Assembly (NCBI RefSeq): GCF_000150275.1
Contig: NW_002060945.1
Location: forward strand, 2,441,172 to 2,505,171
DNA from: Trichoplax adhaerens
Taxonomy: Eukaryota > Placozoa > Uniplacotomia > Trichoplacea > Trichoplacidae
DNA length: 64,000 nt
Direction: 5' to 3'
Shown here: one piece after another, positions 1-13,000 of the stretch
How the letters are laid out: each line of letters starts with the position of its first letter
Position numbering within the stretch: the first letter of the stretch is position 1
Position numbers and translations under genes: made by a program
Notes under the pieces: generated by a model
What the model saw: only the letters and a program-made list of their open reading frames with translations
What the model was told of the DNA's origin: nothing
Databases searched by the model: none

Positions 1-74
1 ATAAAAATAACGCGAACATTTCTTAGGCCTCTTTGCATTAACAACTTTTATGTTATTCATTGCTTAATATACAG

Positions 75-2307
75 AGTAAAAGGAGCTGCAAATGTTCCCG
101 CTAATGCGGCAACGGTTGGCAAACAATCACAAGAAGATTCCTACCATGTTATGGGACCACTACTAGAATTCTTAGATAGCCAGTAAATAATTTCAGACTT
201 TTGATTTATTAAAGTTTTGGTTACTCAGTCTCATGAATTAATTTATCTGACGCTTGACTTTTTAATTTAAATAGTTTAAATTCGTATCACCACAAATGTG
301 ATAAAAATATTTTGAAAAGGATTTTAAAGGTTTGTCATTTAGTAGTATAGGATGGTAATTGACTCAATCAATCGTAAAATAACCGTCCTCATCTTGATAT
401 ATATCATTTAGGAATTATGGAGGCTTGTATTATCAAAAATGGAAAGGGTCGTAGTTCTCCCTCCGTTATCTGATGTTAAAGTAAGTAGTATCGTCCTAAA
501 ATACATTCTGTAAACCTAAAATAATCTAAATCTTACATATTACATATTTATGTTGCCTACCGTTCTTTTTACTGGCTTTTAAGATTATATTCTTGCATAA
601 TTTTATTGAATAATATAGGAAATTGCAAGGGAAGGCAGCAAAAATTTAAGTCCAAAGCAATGTTTCATTTTAGAAATTGGCCTTAAAAATATCTTGGTAA
701 GGACATTATAATTTTTTGGTCGATATTTTATAATTTAAAAGCTTTAGAATACTACAGTCTACTACTGTATGTTGCAAATTGAATACTTTATTATGCTACT
801 ATCACTCAGTCATCATTAACTAAGACAACATTCCAAGATATCCTTACTGTTTTTACTCTCTATTTTTGTATCATTTATCTTTGTTTATCTGCAAGTACTA
901 AAATCCGAGTAAAAAGCAACGTATCAGTTGTAACGCTGGTGCAACATTAAATCACGGGTGTTCAATGTCATAACTTTAGCAATATGTGTGTTACTTATAA
1001 CAAATCAAGTTCTTAAGCCTTTGTAGTCAAATTTCATCTAAAACTGCGAGATTTAGGATATCAAATGACATGTATAATACTTACTTATCTTGATTCCTTG
1101 CTGCCCTATGATAGCAAACGTTCTAGTAATGAACTGTAATTCTTCAAAGTAATCACTAATCAGAACTTAATTGCGCTGTACAGCAATATTTCCATGCTGG
1201 TGGCAACGGATTAAAGAAAGGTTATCTTGAAAAGAGTGTTGAATGGCAGTCTCTTCGCTATGCCCTCTCTCTTTACACACAAACAACAGATACGTTAATT
1301 AAAACTTTTGTTGAAAGCCAGACAGCTCAAGGTAAGAATACTATTAACTTTTTGTATACATTTAACACTTTGCATAGAAAATTTAATTTAAATACATAAC
1401 ACCATTGAAACCAAAATTGCAATATCGCATTAATTTTTAGATCGATATGGACTTGATGATTGTGTTGGCGAACTGAATTTACAAGTAGAATTATTTACTC
1501 ATCCCGGCACCGGAGAACATAAAGTTACTGTTAAAGGTTTGTTTTTATGCATACTTTTTATTGCTACGCTAAAATCTAGATTACTGTCTTAATTACTAAC
1601 TTAGTTACTGACAAAATTCGTTTCCTGATAATTTTTAGTTGTGGAAGCTACTGGACTTTTATGGCAATCTACTAGTAAGTTTACTGTTATAGCATCGGTA
1701 TTATAGAAAGAGAGAATAACAGATAGTTGTATATGTGCTCTTATCATGTACTTTCTTTCAGACATGTTTAGACCATTTGTCGAGATCAATGTTATTGGGC
1801 CACATTTGCACGATAGAAAACGCCGACAGTCAACTAGATCAAAAAGTAACAACTGGGACCCAAAGTTTAATGAGATATTTTATTTGTAAGTGCTTAAAAA
1901 CAATTCGTAATCGGAATATTCCTTATTTCATAATTAAATTGCCTTAGTAAATACATTTTACATAAGTGAATAGGATTTTATACCCTAACATTGAAATTTA
2001 TTTCTTCATCCACAGTATTCTCAGTAATGAAGATGATCCTTATAGTTTCGAATTGCATATTTGTGTTCGAGATTACTGTTTTACCCGACAAAACCAACTT
2101 GTTGGGATGTGTGTTATTCAATTACGTGAAATTGCCGACGTTGGCTCCCGCTCTTGCTGGTGGCCATTAAGTCGAGCTGTTTATATGGACGAAACAGGGC
2201 GTACTGTTCTTCGTATACTATCACAAAGAATGCATGATGAAGTTGCCAGGGAGTTTGTTACCTTAAAATCGGAATGTCGCCCTGGCAATAACTTGGCTAG
2301 AAATTAA
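75..2307 (+). CDS. UNC13: UNC13/Munc13 homologue, C-terminal exons (5' part outside window)
   Basis: Nine exons: 75-182, 275-329, 412-480, 619-696, 1184-1331, 1441-1536, 1639-1674, 1762-1885 and 2016-2307, all with GT-AG borders and matching phases (about 334 residues). The first four and part of the fifth encode the end of the MUN domain, with LPPLSD, LSPKQC and [12 protein letters not shown] as landmarks. The rest encode the C-terminal C2 domain: [16 protein letters not shown], then [12 protein letters not shown], then RILSQR and DEVAREF just before the stop. UNC13 proteins act at the plasma membrane, where the MUN domain opens syntaxin and primes secretory vesicles; this C2 follows the type reported not to bind Ca2+. 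The upstream C1, C2 and most of MUN lie to the left of the window. Between LSDVK (ends 480) and EIAREG (starts 619) roughly 25 residues present in vertebrate and nematode UNC13 have no counterpart. Assignment to UNC13 is very secure; which paralogue cannot be decided. Confidence 0.95.
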
Positions 2308-3480
2308 AATATAATAATCACTGTCTACTTATTAATAGTATGTTATTAACGCAACTATTTTACTTTAATGAAATATATATTCTTTGTATGTAGACAATTC
2401 TTGATTTGCATGTATACGGTATAGTGAATGACTGTATATGATGATATTCAGATAGTATGTTAATACATTTTAGTATCAGAAAGCGTAAAGCAAAAAGCAC
2501 TGACATCTACTTATAAAATGTCAATCCGTTTTCTATCAAGATTACAGATATTAAGCGACCTTATTCTTATCTATAATTTATATTCTATTTGTTATATTAT
2601 ATCACTCTACCTTTTACAATATTGTCGAACAGACATATTTGATATGATTGCTTGAGGCAATTTGAAATATTACCACCAATGTAGGTTAAATGTACTCTAA
2701 ATTATTATAATCCATTCGCCATCATCACTCGAAGCTGTGTATCAATTCCTAATATCAATCGCTGTTGGCAAAAATTTTTGTATCATATTTGTAATAATCT
2801 AACTGATAGTAAAAATACCTAATTAATATGCAGCATTTCCACTATTAATGATAGAGTAATTTTCATCAGCAGCAAAACTTGATCAATAAAGCATTTATAA
2901 GGAAGCATTTGAGAATAAGAGTTTATCGATGCGTGTTATGTCTTAAATGTAAAATCCTGATGTCTGGCAAGGCCTAATTTTACGATTTTATTTAAGCCTG
3001 TGTAGATGTCGTTAGTCTACATATGATTTTGTAATTCACAGCACAGTATATACACAATTTCTTGTCATCGTCGATTTCCTTTCTAAATATAAGGTAAGTT
3101 ACGATAGGTTATTGCTATATACAGTTTGCTTACTCTACTCTGATATAGAATTATTAGTTCTGCACTCTCATATTATGGGTATACTCGTATTGCATCATCT
3201 ACAGTGTGTACTATGTACTGAACATAAAACTATTTTTAAAGAATAAAGACTCCATTTAGCTAGCAAATCAATTACTATACATGCATCTTGTAGATTTATC
3301 ATGCACGAGGATGTCGGATCCTTAGCGATATATTTCGAATTGGTCAAATTGTAAGACTTTAAACATTCTTAATCATTTTTATGGATTACTTTCGAGTTAC
3401 ATAGGCAGAAACAGGCGCAACATCGATCTCGTTACCAATCCACAGAAACAAATATTTCTGCTCATGTATATAACCGAAAA

Positions 3481-3502
3481 ATATATATATATATATATAT
3501 AT
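3481..3502. repeat. (AT)n microsatellite
   Basis: Eleven uninterrupted AT dinucleotides. A similar but shorter tract lies at 4321-4337 and another near 10041-10054. These are ordinary simple repeats for an AT-rich genome. Confidence 0.9.
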
Positions 3503-6500
3503 TTAGTCTTGAAAAGAAGATTCATAGCTAATAAACGTCGTTAAATACTGGTATTAATATATTCCTAACAATTGCATGCTGAAATGGATCTTTATCTAAC
3601 TTTTTATTTTGCATAAAGGGATTTTGGGTCTTAGAATAGCTACCAATATGATTTTTGATGCTAGTTGTGTACTCTATAATTACAGAACGATTGAAGTTTA
3701 TTCCATTGAATGAATTGCGTATGCCAAAATTACGTACATCGCAAAGATTACTATAGTAAATTGGTTATGCAGTAAAAAACTTATCAAAATTTTCAACCAC
3801 AAATGCATAAATTGTAGCAAGAGATAGTGTGAAGATGTAATAAAATTATAAGATAGTCCTCCTAATTTGTTCGCCATCAGCGTGTATGCTATAGTACTGA
3901 CAGTCTTCTGTTTTTTATCAGTATAGAATGAAAAAAGCGATTTCGACAGAGCAAGAGACCTCGTGACATTAAGGGCTTGTACAAGTAAAACCGGAACGAA
4001 ATCTCCAGTAATCTAATGGACAATAACAGACGGTATAGAACGTATGCGAATCGTACCCCACTAACACGAAACGTATATGGCTACGTGCCATTTATTACGA
4101 AGAAAGTGTAGCAGTAAATTATCTTAAGGCAAATAACTGTTAAATGTATAATAAAATTTGTATTTATCCTACCATCAAAGACTTCGATTCGCCAATATTG
4201 AGTATTATCGATTCTCTATTATAACAATTTATTTATATGAAAGATAGATTTGTATACAAACATTTTCTTCGATATTTAGAGATGATTACAGGTTTGATCA
4301 TAGCTTTGTCGTAGATACACATATATATATATATATAAAAGAATTTTGAAACAAAAGCAGTCTGTAGCTGTTGATTTTCCCTCAGTATGGACTAAACAAA
4401 AAGTAGGCAAATAGCATTTATATAATACTATTGCAAAATTTTACATGCATAAATATGTATTATTTCTGATATATTAAATATCGTATGACAAATTACCTGC
4501 ATGATCAAACAAATGAAGATTTATGTGATATTTTTTTATACTCTTTAACATCTAGAGACAGAAAACACTATAAGAAGGACAAACTTTAGTCAAAAAAGTT
4601 GATGCATTACTTTTACCACGTGAATAATTATAGTAATCAATAATGTCGTGGAAATGTCTATTTACAGCACACACCTTAAGTTAATTAAACCTTTATATAC
4701 TGATGATGTGGGACATCATTATTAAATCAAAAACAGCGTGCATCGCTTAGATGCCTACAAGGGCTGCTTATTCTTTTTTAAACCAAGACTAAGCACATCC
4801 AATACAGTATAACCTAAAAGAAGTCAACTCAGTACATATTTTGGTCCAATAAATGTACGTGTATGTCATCCGCAACGTTGAGATAATCCTAACCGAAACG
4901 TTTTAAAAATTAAAAAAATATTATGATGATATCGCCATCGTTTTAATGCTCATTACTGGGTATAACGCTCAATATAGTGTGCTATGGTTTGATAATTTTC
5001 CAACGCATTAACGTATCGATAGTTTTAAATTTAAGTTGATACTTTAATACTATATAGGTACAGGCATTTGTCATTGCTCACACTATCAGACACTAGAAAA
5101 GTCTATTTCCGATATAGACATAACAGATGACTACAAAAGGGAAAAAAGTTGAAAGATTCAGAACTGTTCAATTTTGTTACAGCGTTGAATCAATAATGCT
5201 GTGCTAATCTTACCAACTACATGCGGCTCTTTTTTGGCCCAGTAGTAGAATTATCTTTACTTTTTAATTTTCTTTTACGATCAGATTCCTATATGAAATT
5301 GACACAAACAAGTATAACGTAGAGTAAATAAGAATACTTTTCAACGAGATTCGCGTTACATTATACAAGCTTCATATAAAATAGCATTACTTTATCTTCA
5401 AAGTATATTAAATACTCCATTGAATTCGAGCAGAATTTTAGTATAGCAGCGCTATATTGTTATAGCAAGTACAAGTAATTGCAATTGTATCTTCAAGAAT
5501 GTGGATACTGCAGTAGATCATTAAATCTCAGCTAAAATATAGCTCAGCAATATCATATTATTGTAGTGACACCAGTCACTCAATATATATTCAGTCCATA
5601 CAGGTTACTTACTTTACTCGAATTTGCATCATTTTCTCCATTATGATCTTGTTTAGAATTACTATGCAGATAATAATAACGCAACAAGGAATTTGTTTTG
5701 TCGGTGCCTATTTTCTTGGCTGTAATATTATGGATTTGAACAATAAATGAAAAGGTACAGCATAATTACCGAACTAATCTGCCTTATCATCCATCTTTAC
5801 AATGTTAAGGCGAAAAATAGCAGAATGAAATCATTGTTACCGTCATTAAATTATAAGCATAATTAAATTAACCAACTCAACTTTATATGGAAGATAATAC
5901 TGTCGACTATGTGGAATAATTATTAAGATCTTACTTGATCTCGTTGTTATACATCTATCATTTAAATCGATAGCATATTACGTAAAATAAAAGATAGACA
6001 ATCCACTCGTACAATCTCTTAGTTGATTTTGACTATGCGCACGGTCCAATGTACGACGTTATTACTTTATTATTCTATTACGATTAAATATCAATTTGCC
6101 AAAGTCTATGCCAATAATAAACGATATGTACTTTTTAGAACAGTCATTGAAATTTGATTTTAAATTCTCTTTACAATACTTTTAACATTCAAAATGATAC
6201 GGTACTATGCGAAATAACGACTTTCATTGCGCGTATTTCCAACTTACCACGTTCCGAGCTGTCGTCCCTCGTTGATAAATATACTCGAACTGTCTGTAAT
6301 TTGCCAAGAGATATTTATGAAAATAATAGTGCAGTTAATTTGTTTCCAATTGATAATTTATAACAATACTTATACAAGTATCCATTATTTTACTGGATAA
6401 TACTGTACAATCACTAACGCCATAATTCATTCAAAAATGTAAAGCATGAGTATAAAGTAGATTAATGATGCATCAGCATACCGTTCTAGTCACATCCGAG

Positions 6501-7826
6501 CTTGATTTTCGAACTCGACTAAAGTTGTCTCTATCCAACGATGGTAAATCTTTCAAGAATTCACCCTAATACAGTAAAAGTTGAGTATTTTAAAAGTGCC
6601 TTCTGTTCAATAGGAAATATCAGCGTTGTGGATTTCTATTTAATAGTTGCAAGGTCAAGTATCCTGTACTGAGTGTACACCATGCTTGCAGTCACATATA
6701 CTGCAGTAATTCCTGGCGTTGAAAAGGGGGTGATAGTTGGAATATCTGTCTACTTTAGTAGTTCCTGGTGGTCACTGTACCGCTATTATTGTCTGTAGAC
6801 TGTAAAGTACTGCGTTTGTAATTTTAAGTTTATGTTTACCTGGAGAAGAGATAGAAACTATCCACAATATTGTCAAGCGTAAAAGCCATCGACGCAGTTA
6901 TTATAGAAACAGGTTCAATATTGATCGTAAAAGTATTTGGCATACCTTTTTCCAATTTTTCACAATATATTATAAACTTAATTTCCAACAATAAATGTGA
7001 TGATGCGAAAGACCGCTGAAAAAACTGCAACTCTTGTCTGATACGCAGTACTATCGTTTTTAATGTTTAGCGTACTATGACGTAGAGCATGATATGCCCG
7101 ATCTATCTACTCTACAGTATCATTAATAGTCTAATTTTAATGTTCTTAACCATCAACGCTAGGCTTTGTTTCAATTTGTTCATTAATAATCATTCTTCTC
7201 GAATGGAAAGCGCCTTAAAAGTACGTACTGCTCTCTGCCTGTATAGTTTACATGAGGTAGCGAAAAGATGATACATACATACCATGACAGTTGAAGTCTA
7301 CATAGAAGTAAACTCTTCTTGTTAATATGTCCTTTTAGTAGACATTTCTTTTACATTGAATCATGCACAGAACAAAGAATTACGTCTTGGATTTTCGTCA
7401 AATTCTTAGAAACCTATCAAGTCATACTGTATTCATTTTTACATCTACTCGTATCTATATAGGTTTATATATTAGGTATGATTAACGTACTGGGTACAAT
7501 AGCAAGCTATCGATGTCTGTATCACTCTAGAGACCCTACTGGAAGGGTGTCTATATCAGCCGATCTGGTAGGCTGCAGCACTTGCTATCCAACATTGGCA
7601 ATGTGAATGGTAAATGCGACTACCAACGTTCATGATGTCCGTTTAATTTGTTCTGCTAGCGATCGCATTAGCGATTTTGCAAATGATAGAAAAGTAATGT
7701 TAACATCTGCCTAAAGGAACATTAGTAGTAAGGTTGTTCTCCTCCTCCTATGTATTTCTTGCTGTGAAGCATCAACTACAAAAAATATACTTCAAGTATT
7801 CCTATTCCATCTCATCTCTTACTTGA

Positions 7827-7850
7827 ATGGATGATCGACATCCATCATCA
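7827..7850. repeat. GATGGAT/ATCCATC inverted repeat
   Basis: The arms GATGGAT and ATCCATC face each other across a 7-base loop. Further GATGGAT and ATCCATC copies lie at about 7873-7912, so the local sequence can fold in several ways. No function is evident. Confidence 0.5.
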
Positions 7851-8650
7851 AGGAACTTAAGTAATGTAGGTATGATGGATCACCGATTTTCATGGATGTT
7901 GAAATCCATCGGCATGGAAACGGGAAAACGGGTGACACGTCAATGTTGACGATAAGCAGCAATCGTCATTGATAGTGAGAGAGAAGGTTTAAGATATAAT
8001 TACGTAATTACTGTAGGAAAGGGAGGAGGGAAGGAGGAAATGTCTTTCCACTTTCTCCTTGTACCTATGTGGATGTCTTCATTGTGATCATTAAGGCTGT
8101 AGTAATCAATGTTGAATTTTATTTCATCCGTACAGACTGTGTCAATGGCATGACGACAAGAAAATGTTGACTTGAATAACTGCGCTATCTTTTCAATGAC
8201 TGATAGTCAAGCCATGTTATGATATGGCCTCTCTCATCACTACTCTTCTATCTTAGCATCATTCTATTTCAAAGCAAACTTACCATTGCCATTCATTAAA
8301 ATCATGATAGTTATAATCGATGTGCTGGATCTTATCAATTGGATAGACTGAAGGTTGCAGCAGAAGAGAAATTTCAATCTTTGAGCCGCAATCGTCAAGT
8401 CCACACTAGGCCCTCCTGCGTTTCAATGTAATAACTCCTGAGTCGGTGCAGTTGACTAGATCGTCATCCAGCCTTGGTCAACGTTGAAGGTGGCATATCA
8501 CTAGTTGAAGATCATCTTGGTCTTTGACCTGGACATGGAAGAGTGAAGACGCCACTGTATGAATATGGACTATAGTATGAGCAAATACTTGAGCAAGATG
8601 TCGTTTCCCACTAGGGCGGTGGATAACGTCTATCTGGGCCTAATGTCATA

Positions 8651-8788
8651 GTGTACAGTGTACAGTACAACACTCTACAGTACTTAATACCGTCAGTACA
8701 GTACTGTACTGTACGTACTGTACAGTGTACATTGGCCAATGGAATTTCGTCTTTACAGTACTGTACTGTACTGTACAGTACAGTACGG
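8651..8788. repeat. palindromic TACAGTACTGTAC repeat block
   Basis: A run built almost entirely from overlapping TACAGTAC, GTACTGTAC and GTGTACAGTGTAC motifs, each its own reverse complement or nearly so. A 40-base non-repeat spacer splits it at about 8731-8753. Because the motif is self-complementary, both strands appear to encode Ser-Thr-Val-Gln-Tyr-rich peptides; these frames are artefacts of the repeat. The same motif recurs at 9004-9038, 9149-9247, 9738-9776, 33301-33314 and 35672-36486. Confidence 0.85.
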
Positions 8789-8813
8789 TAGGAAGTGCAG
8801 GGGCAACCTCTTT

Positions 8814-9149
8814 CAGTACATTTGTCGACATTACTATCGCAATACCTTAGAAACATGACGCACAAGCAGTACCACAGCGCTGGATGATATTATGTTGTGT
8901 TACTTGTGTATGGTCGTCAGCGAGCACATTTGCCCCCCGGCCTTTTCCCTCAGTGATGGTGGCCCAGAAGGGACAAGCAGGTTTTACATTATTTGCCCAA
9001 CTCTGTACAGTACATTTGTCTACTGCACTGTACTATCACGATACCTTAGAAACATGACGCACTGGCAGCGCTGGATAATATTATGTTGTGTATTGGTCGT
9101 CAGCCTGCACATTTCCCCCCCTACCCCTCCAGTTATGGTGGCCGAGAAG
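8814..9149. repeat. tandem pair of a ~150-bp unit
   Basis: Copy one (8814-8970) and copy two (9008-9149) align along their length. Both begin CAGTACATTTGTC, share CTTAGAAACATGACGCAC, then GCGCTGGAT and TATTATGTTGTGT, then GGTCGTCAGC, a C-run and GTGATGGTGGCC or its close variant. Small insertions separate them, and palindromic TACAGTAC blocks bound the pair. Copy one has an early stop in the frame that is open in copy two, which argues against coding. It may be a small non-autonomous element or a local duplication. Confidence 0.75.
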
Positions 9150-9247
9150 TACAGTACAGTACAGTACTGTACAATGTACTGTACAGTGCAGCACAATAGT
9201 ACTGTACTGTCATTCTGGGCCACCGTACTCAGTAGTACAGTACTGTA
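9149..9247. repeat. palindromic TACAGTACTGTAC repeat block
   Basis: A second dense block of the same motif closes the duplicated unit: 9149-9210 is nearly pure motif, then a unique stretch, then AGTAGTACAGTACTGTAA at 9231-9247. A further copy with GTACGTACAGTATACTGTAC lies at 9738-9776. Confidence 0.8.
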
Positions 9248-9585
9248 AGTTGAGTGTAACAGTCTTCTGCACTCCAAAATTGGCGTTCAAACTAAACCTG
9301 AGAAAGGTTTAGCGAGTTGGAGCATGGTGGAAGTAAACAAATCAAGACTTTTTATTCCTATTCAGTTGGACTGACTTTACTGTGGGTTGCAGCAGTAGAG
9401 TAGAATAAGATATAGTCGACCTTATTACAGGGACATACAGTACTGTAGTTAGCAATTGTAATAAGAACAGCACATACAATGTGACGCAATGCAGCATAAA
9501 AGCAGCACGTTAAAAAGTCACGCATATCGCCATATGGTCACGCATACAGACCTGGAGTGTCTCTAGTCATGCAGTGTTTAGTCAT

Positions 9586-9621
9586 CAACTACCAAAAGAA
9601 GCTTGAACCTTCTTTTAGTTG
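9586..9621. repeat. imperfect hairpin
   Basis: CAACTACCAAAAGAAG (9586-9601) is followed after seven bases by CTTCTTTTAGTTG. The arms pair over 13 bases with a three-base bulge in the left arm. It would fold into a stable stem-loop if transcribed. There is no sign of a host gene. Confidence 0.6.
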
Positions 9622-9879
9622 CCTATGGTAGAGCACTTTACGCAACAAGAGTACTCACCACACAATCCCTGCTGTAAGTACACTACCTTAAATAGAATTC
9701 TTGGCCATACTGGAGCGCGCTTCTAACGAAATGTCCTTACAGTGCAGTATAGTAGTGTACGTACAGTATACTGTACGGTTTCCTGCACACTGTTGTAGAC
9801 CCAACCATTTAAATGGATATTTTTGCACACTTGGCTGAAACTGTCCTACTGGTGCTGTAGTGCAGTATGTCCTTAACTT

Positions 9880-10010
9880 TAACAATAGTCCAAAAATAAT
9901 AATGATATCAATGTTAGTAATAGTCAAAAAATAATAATGATATCTATGTTAGTAATAGTCAAAAAATAATAATATTATATAGATTAATCATAGTCAAAAA
10001 ATACAGTAAT
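9880..10010. repeat. ~36-bp minisatellite, about 3.5 copies
   Basis: Repeats of AATAGTCAAAAAATAATAATGATAT followed by a short variable tail ending TTAGT or similar. The first two copies are nearly identical and the later ones are diverged. It leads into an AT microsatellite at about 10018-10055. Confidence 0.8.
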
Positions 10011-13000
10011 AATAAAATATATATTATATAGAGAGAGTAACATATATATATATAGATGACGAATCCCAAGTTTCAGCTAAGTGTACAAAAAACATGAAAT
10101 TCAGATGGTTGGGTCTACAACACACTCATGCACTAGTGCGCCAATGTTACTCATTCACTAGAAACAGTTGCGCAAAATGGACAACTATTTATTTGGAATT
10201 TTTCACAATTTTTAATAGTTGACATTTTCGAGGTATGCATGAATTTTGATTGTATTCATTAAACTAATTATTCGCCTAATTTATAGGGGATATTTTCTAT
10301 AAGGACATTTGTACTGTATGCAAATATCCACTCACTCTCTTTTCGTCAACATTCAAGTAAGATGAGCTTATAGATTACAAATTGGCTAAAAAATGAATTC
10401 ATTCAATTTCGCAAACTTTTAAAATTCAATTTTGCATGCATGCTGGCCTATTGTGCAGTGTACAGTATAAGTATGAACTTGTACATTAAATACGATATAG
10501 CGTACACTATCACAAGCCCGTCATTATTCCTCTGATCGATATAGAACATAGGTAGTCGACTAAGTACAACAAGGAGTGCTTAAATTAGATAGTATCCAGG
10601 CCAAAGCAGATAAGCAACAGTCAAAATTGACAGCTATTCAACTTAAATGTAATCGTAGATCAACCTTCGAAATCAATCTTAACTTGAATCCAATCTACTC
10701 AGCATTCTCATGTACCAATTTAACAAGTTGTTACCAAATTACTCCGGTTGAACACGAGCAGCTACTTAACATTTAAATTACTCTAATAATTATATTTGTT
10801 GATTGGTGAAATTTCCAATTTGTATAATTATGAACTTACGCTGGATCGAAAAATTGGCTACGGAAGAAAACCGCTAATAGAGATTTTATAGACTCGTCCT
10901 GGAAGTGAACGTGTCGAAAAGTATCGGAAAATAAGAAAAATAAATACACACGGAATACACTAGAAAAGCTAACTTATATTATTTAAAAGCTAATTGTATT
11001 TTTATTTCCCAGCTTAAAACATGAAAGATGCTAGCGAAATCTAAATTCCTCATTTATGAACCTTCATGATTGATACCAGCTAGTTAAAAAGATATCGCAA
11101 TAGTTCTACTCGTATGCCTGAAAGTAGTACCGTTAGTTTAGCGTTGAGGCTAAATTCCTAATTACTGTAGTATCAGAATGACCACCATGCGCTACCCGTG
11201 AAAATTGTGTCTTCGTATATTAGGCATATTGGTAATATTGCTACCTTGACTTAATAAGTGATACTCGAGTACGTAAACCAGTGCATTGGGTACACTGAAA
11301 AATACTCCTCTAATTTATGATAGCTGCATAAATGAAAATTCTATCTTCAAGTTGTTGAGATACCATTCACAAAGCTAAAATTACCATTGATTCAAACTAC
11401 ATCGATGCACAAAATATTACTGACTACTAACTGCCTTTACATATTTACAATGAACGGGAAGGAACTACTCCTTACTGATTTACAATTATTAAATCTATGT
11501 ATAATAGAATAAAAATTACGTAATTATACTATGAAGGGAATTTGTATATTGCAGCATATCGTATTACTTCAAGATTCCTTGTATATATTATTTTTTAATT
11601 TCTGCATTATAGGATCAAATGTATGAATTATAAGCTTTACCAACTCTACAACATCCTATATAATATTGGCAATATGAAAAACATAAATCATGATTGCTTA
11701 TTCATCGTAAAGCGTGAAGCTTCTCAACTCTATAGCATCAACTCCACTTAATTATTATCCGTGTGAAAGAAATGAAGGATAATTGCATATTAATTGTAAA
11801 ACGCAAGGCTTCTCAACTGCCTTAATAAACATTGTTATTTCTCTTTTATCGTAGTGAATAGGATTGAATCCAAGTTAAATTTAGACCGAAAGTGCATAAT
11901 GAATAAGTTAAGATAACTTATTCAATTGACAAGTAGAGCTTGGGTATGGCACGGCTGGATGTACGATTTGCGCCAGTCGAACACGGGCAATAATTAACTA
12001 CCCGGAATAACTATATACGAGTATAGCTACTAATGCTTCATGTTAGCAACTATACCCTATACAATATAGATCTAATTTACACGTGGAATTGTTAGCAGCT
12101 TACCATAGTAATTCGCCTCTTTCTATCTTTTACTGGCACCATAGATAACAGCACCTTTTTGATGATGTTGCTTATACACTATACTGTTATACACTCGACA
12201 CAAATTGATGTTTACGTTTATATAAGTTAGAAATGAGTCGCTGACTTAATTAATTTTTATTTCTATTCTCCTTATCCCCTAATACCGTACTGACTTATTT
12301 TACATTTATTATAAAACATATGGCTCGCTGTCGAAAGATTATAGTCTTTTCCACAAGCCACGCGTTGCTTATGTAATTGCTATACAGAAAGAGTATTAAA
12401 CTCATGTTCCGGCCTTTTGTGCAATCCTAAAAGGTTTAAAATAGCATGTGGCAAATATTAATGCAAGATATTTACCACGTAGTTGGCTAGCATATTGTAC
12501 ATCGGATGAGAAATTATGGTACTAAAGTTAAAGCTTTAGAAGTAATCAAGCCTGAAGAAGATCTTCTTCTGTACTATACTGCGATTCGCTAATGCAGAAC
12601 AGAAAGAGAAGGGCCTGTAGCATTACTGTTTTATTGCTGTAGTACAGCCCTAAACATACCAATTTCGTTTTTCTATGTCTATTAATCGACGTTATTGACA
12701 GCGTAATACGGCATTAGTAGAAAAATCAATCGATGCAATAAATCGAAACATATTCTCTCAGCCTACTTGTTCTTTTATTTTAAGAACGCTTTTTCAGCTC
12801 TTAAAGACATGAATGTGATTGATTCAAACTCTAATAGAAGGGCATTTCAAGAGTAAATTAGCTGCAGTAATATCTTTCAACTTTTTCCCATGAAAGGAAT
12901 AGGATCCAGGCTCTAATTAGATTATCATTTATTCGGTAGATGCCCTATTGCTATAACAGATTGAACACGTTATAGTGGTAGACATGCATATTTCTATACC

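Noticed and set aside
6154-6363. 69-codon + frame
   Set aside because: It starts at TTG, has no supporting splice partner or domain, and frames of this length are expected by chance in 64 kb read six ways.
8611-9312. Several overlapping open frames on both strands
   Set aside because: They translate the self-complementary TACAGTAC repeats into Val-Gln-Tyr-Ser-Thr runs. Open frames on both strands at once are a consequence of the palindromes.
10576-10776. 66-codon + frame with polar composition
   Set aside because: It begins at TTA/GTG-type context without ATG, has no recognisable domain and no neighbouring exon-like sequence.
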